In this document: one piece after another, positions 60,713 through 64,000 of the stretch | Numbering within the stretch: the stretch's first letter is position 1 | Layout of the letters: each line of letters starts with the position of its first letter | NCBI GenBank assembly: GCA_030427425.1 | Contig: JAUICQ010000009.1 | Location: 1-64,000, forward strand | From: Fimbriimonadia bacterium | Lineage (GTDB): Bacteria > Armatimonadota > Fimbriimonadia > Fimbriimonadales > Fimbriimonadaceae | Direction of reading: 5' to 3' | Length of the DNA: 64,000 nt | Made by a program: the position numbers and the translations under genes | The notes under the pieces: generated by a model | What the model saw: only the letters and a program-made list of their open reading frames with translations | What the model was told of the DNA's origin: nothing | Database searches by the model: none

Positions 60713-61072
60713 TTAATCTTCTAAGCCATTCAGCTTCATGCCATCCGCTTCGTATTTACCTTCCAGCTCATCGATTACGGTATCTAACGACTTCGGCACA
60801 CTGGATAGATACGCAACTCTTGATAACATATGGGCTGAAACAGGAGTTGTAAGAAATACAAGGAATAGAATAAGAACTATTCTTGGAGCTATATGGAGAT
60901 CGTTAAAGTGGAAAATAAGACCCAATAACGTGAGTCCGATCCCTAGTGTAGTAGCTTTTGTAATAGCCTGCAAGCGTAAAAAAAAGTCTGGCATACGTAC
61001 GATACCAAGTGCGGCTAAAAATGTTATGAAGCTACCTAGCAGCATAGTGACTTGTGATATTGGTAAATTCAT
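60713..61072 (-). CDS. mnhG: Na+/H+ antiporter subunit G (MnhG/MrpG)
   Basis: A 119-residue membrane subunit of the multisubunit Mrp/Mnh cation/proton antiporter. It has three hydrophobic segments (TMLLGSFITFLAALGIVRMP, GIGLTLLGLIFHF, RIVLILFLVFLTTPVSAHML), with the family-specific GIVRMPDFFLRLQAITKATT-like stretch. Its ATG overlaps the mnhF stop by 4 bp. The large subunits A-E are not in the window; scattered Mnh subunit genes are known from Rickettsiales. Confidence 0.93.
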   Translation of the reverse strand: MNLPISQVTMLLGSFITFLAALGIVRMPDFFLRLQAITKATTLGIGLTLLGLIFHFNDLHIAPRIVLILFLVFLTTPVSAHMLSRVAYLSSVPKSLDTVIDELEGKYEADGMKLNGLED

Positions 61073-61353
61073 TGTCTTAAAGCTTTCTCCTTATATCTAG
61101 AAAAGGCTACCGTACTAAGAAAAGTAACCAGTACAACAGCAATCGCGACATCTATGTAGATAGGGTCATTTGTCACTACTGAATAACTACACATCATACA
61201 AGTGATAATCATCGCAATTAGATCTAACGAAGCGATTCTATCTGCCAGTGACGGACCTATTATCAATCGGTACAAACTTAGCAGCAAGCTTACAGCAAGT
61301 ACGGTCATGATGATATCAAGTAACTCTATGGAATGGTTTAATAAAATATCCAC
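61069..61353 (-). CDS. mnhF: Na+/H+ antiporter subunit F (MnhF/MrpF)
   Basis: A 94-residue subunit with three membrane segments (IIMTVLAVSLLLSLYRLIIG, LIAMIITCMMCSY, VAIAVVLVTFLSTVAFSRY) and the family motif RLIIGPSLADRIASLDLIA. It works with MnhG in the Mrp-type antiporter, controlling Na+/pH balance across the inner membrane. The two form a coupled pair (ATGA overlap at 61069-61072). The upstream gap carries a strong hairpin at 61404-61437. Confidence 0.93.
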   Translation of the reverse strand: MDILLNHSIELLDIIMTVLAVSLLLSLYRLIIGPSLADRIASLDLIAMIITCMMCSYSVVTNDPIYIDVAIAVVLVTFLSTVAFSRYKEKALRQ

Positions 61354-61703
61354 CTAGAATTGTATTACCTTTTTATTGAACACTTAAGCAACCACAAGCA
61401 GAATCTCATATTATCTCACTTTAGAGATAATATGAGAAAAGATACTAAACCGACAGATGCTTACTACCAATTTAAAACACCTAAATGTGGGCTCTATCAC
61501 CAACAAATATCACAAAAATACACCCGTCATCGCGGGAATTTAGAGGTCCCGCGATCCGGTCGATATTTAAAAGCGGACCAGACCCCAGCACCCTGTCCTC
61601 GAAGGGGATCTACATGTTTCCGGGATGACAATTCAGAGGTGAAAATATGAAAATATGAAAGCATGAAAGCAAAACAACCATAATAACTAAAGGAGAATGA
61701 TTA
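61354..61703. repeat. Divergent gap with hairpin and dispersed repeat (copy 6)
   Basis: The gap has a perfect 14-bp hairpin (arms 61404-61417 and 61424-61437, loop ACTTTA), an ACCCGTCATCGCGGGAATTT ... GAGGTCCCGCGAT palindromic segment (about 61530-61560), and the family core CCTCGAAGGGGATCTACATG from 61597, running TTTCCGGGATGACAATTCAG to about 61637. No gene is seen. AAAGGAG at 61689-61695 is the ribosome site of the next gene. Confidence 0.75.
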
Positions 61704-63404
61704 ATGAGAAAAGTATATAAATTAATAACTACGCTTACCCTCTGTCTAGTGGGTTTCAGTTTTGTTTCAGCAGATATTAATCCGACGCTGTTTAAAAGCT
61801 TGATGGAAAAGTATTTTCCTGATAAATGGCCCCAAATTGGATTTATTAAAAAAGAGGGCAATGAGAGTCCGTTACCTATGATCCAAGTTCCAGTATCGAA
61901 TTCCTTCAGTATAGATATCCCAGACTGGGATAAGCTAATCGAGATTGGTGAAAATAGTAAAGAAGATGAAACAACCATCGAAGAAGCTAAAAAGATATCA
62001 AAAAACTTACTCCGTGTTCTAAAGATAGACAAAAAAGATTCTTTGCTATCGGACATGTTAGATGAATATGCATATCCTCTCTACAGAATAGGATCTTTTC
62101 TGGCCAAACCCAGTAAACAATCAAGTCTCTTAAAATTAAAGCTTGCAGAGAATACTCAATATTTTAAAAGAAAAGAGAATGAGAGTGACGAAGCTTACTG
62201 GTACAGAATGCTCTACTTATACCTTGCCTATGATTCAAAAATAGATAAGAAAAACCTCGACAGACTTTATTCTGATTTTGCCGAACATGCTGCAACAAAA
62301 ATCATAGTAAAAGGCCATAATAAACTAAACTGGAAACAACAAGAGTATTTTAATAAAAAACTTTCAACCGCAGTAAAGCAGAATAAATCTGTTGTCCAAG
62401 TCCTAAATAGTTATCGAGGAAAGTTAGATTATGAAATATCAGATGTCGGCAATATGGCCAGGATACAGTTACAGAGATATTCTTCTCATGGCAATAAACT
62501 ATTTAGCAAGTCTGGATACCGCAATCCAGATACAACATATATACTTCTAGGCAAAGTAGTTAACAATCATAAACAGAGCATTAAGAAAAACACAAAAACA
62601 TATCAACTTGTTTATAAAATAAGTGAATATTATTCTTACGAAAAAATTTTTAGAGACATTGTAAGGAATATCGCTGTAGAAAAAGCTAAGCGTGACGGAT
62701 TCAGTTATTCTCAAGTTCTGTTTAATGTATATGTAGCATCTCTATTCGGGAATGATGCTATGAATTCCGTATTTGATGCTACGCTAAGTCAGATTATGAT
62801 GCTTCCAACAATCAGTACTCTACAAGGACTAGCCATGACTCTCTTTTATGGATTTATGAGCATGCAAGACCTTGGGATGTATCGTGAAGTAGAAGATAAA
62901 GATGCTTTGAACGACTGGAATCGGATGCTAAAAAACAACGTAAATATTATTGCCGACATCATCAATAATTTCTGTAAAAAGTTCTCCTATGAGAAAATAG
63001 AGAGCGCACCACACTACACAAGATCCATTTCGGCATTAGGCGCAACAGCTCTCGTAGCTTTTGATAAAACAATCTTTACAGATCTTTGTAAAGAAAAACT
63101 GCAACTTCAGGAACGTATCTACAAACTTGTGAACTGTGTATCAAAATCACCTCTTATCTCGCTAGAGCTTGCAGAGATAGCCACGCATCGATTGCAAATA
63201 GATGCAAAACTACACCTAAACAGTTTCTTTGATAACAAACTAGTGAACAGCAACTGGAATGGTGAAAAGCTACCTGCAGAGCGGAGGATTGAAAGAATGT
63301 TCCGCGTAACAAATCTAATCAATGCTATGCATAATAATAAACTTATTACAGACGAAGAAAAAACTAATTTTAACACACTTGTAAAGGAGAAACTAACTCT
63401 ATGA
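61704..63404 (+). CDS. Exported protein of unknown function
   Basis: A 566-residue protein with a typical signal peptide (MRKVYKLITTLTLCLVGFSF, cleavage after VSA) and AAAGGAG eight bases before the ATG. The mature part is soluble, almost wholly helical, rich in Lys/Tyr/Asp, without Cys clusters or recognised enzyme motifs. Its stop overlaps the start of the next gene by 4 bp (ATGA), and both proteins have a similar early layout (a ..YFP/FFP.. segment followed by a helical LL.LxxxxxD..xD region), so they may be distant paralogues. Confidence 0.7.
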   Translation: MRKVYKLITTLTLCLVGFSFVSADINPTLFKSLMEKYFPDKWPQIGFIKKEGNESPLPMIQVPVSNSFSIDIPDWDKLIEIGENSKEDETTIEEAKKISKNLLRVLKIDKKDSLLSDMLDEYAYPLYRIGSFLAKPSKQSSLLKLKLAENTQYFKRKENESDEAYWYRMLYLYLAYDSKIDKKNLDRLYSDFAEHAATKIIVKGHNKLNWKQQEYFNKKLSTAVKQNKSVVQVLNSYRGKLDYEISDVGNMARIQLQRYSSHGNKLFSKSGYRNPDTTYILLGKVVNNHKQSIKKNTKTYQLVYKISEYYSYEKIFRDIVRNIAVEKAKRDGFSYSQVLFNVYVASLFGNDAMNSVFDATLSQIMMLPTISTLQGLAMTLFYGFMSMQDLGMYREVEDKDALNDWNRMLKNNVNIIADIINNFCKKFSYEKIESAPHYTRSISALGATALVAFDKTIFTDLCKEKLQLQERIYKLVNCVSKSPLISLELAEIATHRLQIDAKLHLNSFFDNKLVNSNWNGEKLPAERRIERMFRVTNLINAMHNNKLITDEEKTNFNTLVKEKLTL

Positions 63405-64000
63405 TTTCTGAGAAATTAAAGCATATATTAAGCACCATCGGTCTACTGGCAACGTTATTTACAATAACTAGAGCGGAGAATATAGAAATACTTACAATTG
63501 ATGGGTTCCCTGTTAATACAGTTACAGTAGATGCTGCATTGAAGTGGGATGGGGATGAAAAAGAACTCAAGAATACAGGATATTCAGCTCTTGTTAAGTA
63601 CTTAAAGATGTATAAAAAGTATCAAAAATACGCAGAGGTATTCTTCCCAAAAGATGGATTAACAAATCAGTTAATGGATACTTTTGCTAAACCCACTCTC
63701 TATGCAACAGAAGTCTATAATAAAAATTATGAGATAGCTATCGTTAAAGCATTCGGTAAGCTTCTTGGCTTAAGCAGTGAAGCCTGTGATAAGGTAGAGA
63801 CATATCATGACGTAGTTGATGCGCTAATTGAAAAAAACAAGCATCAATACCCTGTTTCAGATTCAGATTTAAGATCTTACACTAACACCTATGAAATTAG
63901 TTACCTTAGCTTTCCTCACACTATAAAAGAGCGGACAGTATTATCAATGTTATCAATTGCGAAAAAACATGGGTCGTTAAAAAAAGCAGAGCAATATATT
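63401..64000 (+). CDS. Exported protein of unknown function, 3' end outside the window
   Basis: An open frame of 200 codons from ATG 63401 continues to the window edge with no stop. AAAGGAG (63383-63389) lies upstream, inside the preceding gene. The N-terminus (KLKHILSTIGLLATLFTITRA) reads as a signal peptide, followed by ENIEILTIDGFPVNTVTVDA and a helical Lys/Tyr-rich region (KYLKMYKKYQKYAEVFFPKD). It is translationally coupled to the 61704 gene. Function unknown; the true length cannot be seen. Confidence 0.75.
   Translation, partial: MISEKLKHILSTIGLLATLFTITRAENIEILTIDGFPVNTVTVDAALKWDGDEKELKNTGYSALVKYLKMYKKYQKYAEVFFPKDGLTNQLMDTFAKPTLYATEVYNKNYEIAIVKAFGKLLGLSSEACDKVETYHDVVDALIEKNKHQYPVSDSDLRSYTNTYEISYLSFPHTIKERTVLSMLSIAKKHGSLKKAEQYI

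Overview
The window is AT-rich bacterial DNA that most resembles an alphaproteobacterial endosymbiont of the Rickettsiales type. The evidence is a solitary 16S rRNA gene with no 23S or 5S beside it (a known rickettsial trait), detached Mnh antiporter subunits F and G, a mitochondrial-processing-peptidase-like M16 protease, separate PDH E1 alpha/beta genes, an ankyrin-repeat effector-type protein, many secreted or lipid-anchored proteins with no recognisable homology, and a dispersed palindromic intergenic repeat family. TGA is used as an ordinary stop. The genus cannot be named from reading alone.

Layout. 0-1.5 kb: an IS481-type transposase with a duplicated right end, then dispersed repeats. 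1.5-4 kb: trmD and lepA. 4-10 kb: a giant lipoprotein with six C-terminal helical repeats, and a probable beta-barrel protein. 10-16 kb: class II ribonucleotide reductase interrupted by an intein, its repressor nrdR, and a DnaA-box cluster. 16-20 kb: tRNA-Pro, glyQ, a pseudo-receiver protein, a candidate RiPP precursor with an NHLP-type leader, and a MATE exporter. 20-26 kb: a TPR membrane protein, an HlyC/CorC protein, a secreted unknown, and a three-gene amino-sugar cassette. 26-32 kb: an AI-2E/PerM-type permease, a repeat-rich gap, pdhA-pdhB and uvrB. 32-37 kb: an ankyrin-repeat protein with polymorphic-toxin architecture, overlapped by a putative immunity gene. 37-44.5 kb: HAD hydrolase, FAH-like protein, M16 peptidase, two divergent paralogous MFS transporters and an M29 aminopeptidase. 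44.5-51 kb: a secreted unknown, tRNA-Cys, scpA-scpB, a TetA-like MFS transporter and a coiled-coil secreted protein. 51-55.3 kb: two repeat-rich lipoproteins and a detached copy of one C-terminal tail. 55.6-57.3 kb: 16S rRNA with a perfect consensus promoter. 57.8-64 kb: alaS, mnhG-mnhF, and two translationally coupled secreted unknowns, the second cut by the window edge.

Housekeeping genes (translation, DNA repair, chromosome segregation, pyruvate oxidation) alternate with lineage-specific surface and secreted proteins. The observations most worth following are the ankyrin toxin/immunity pair, the NHLP-leader peptide, the intein placed directly before the catalytic cysteine of the reductase, and the giant lipoprotein's new-looking repeat. 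All functional statements are from reading motifs; no database search was run.
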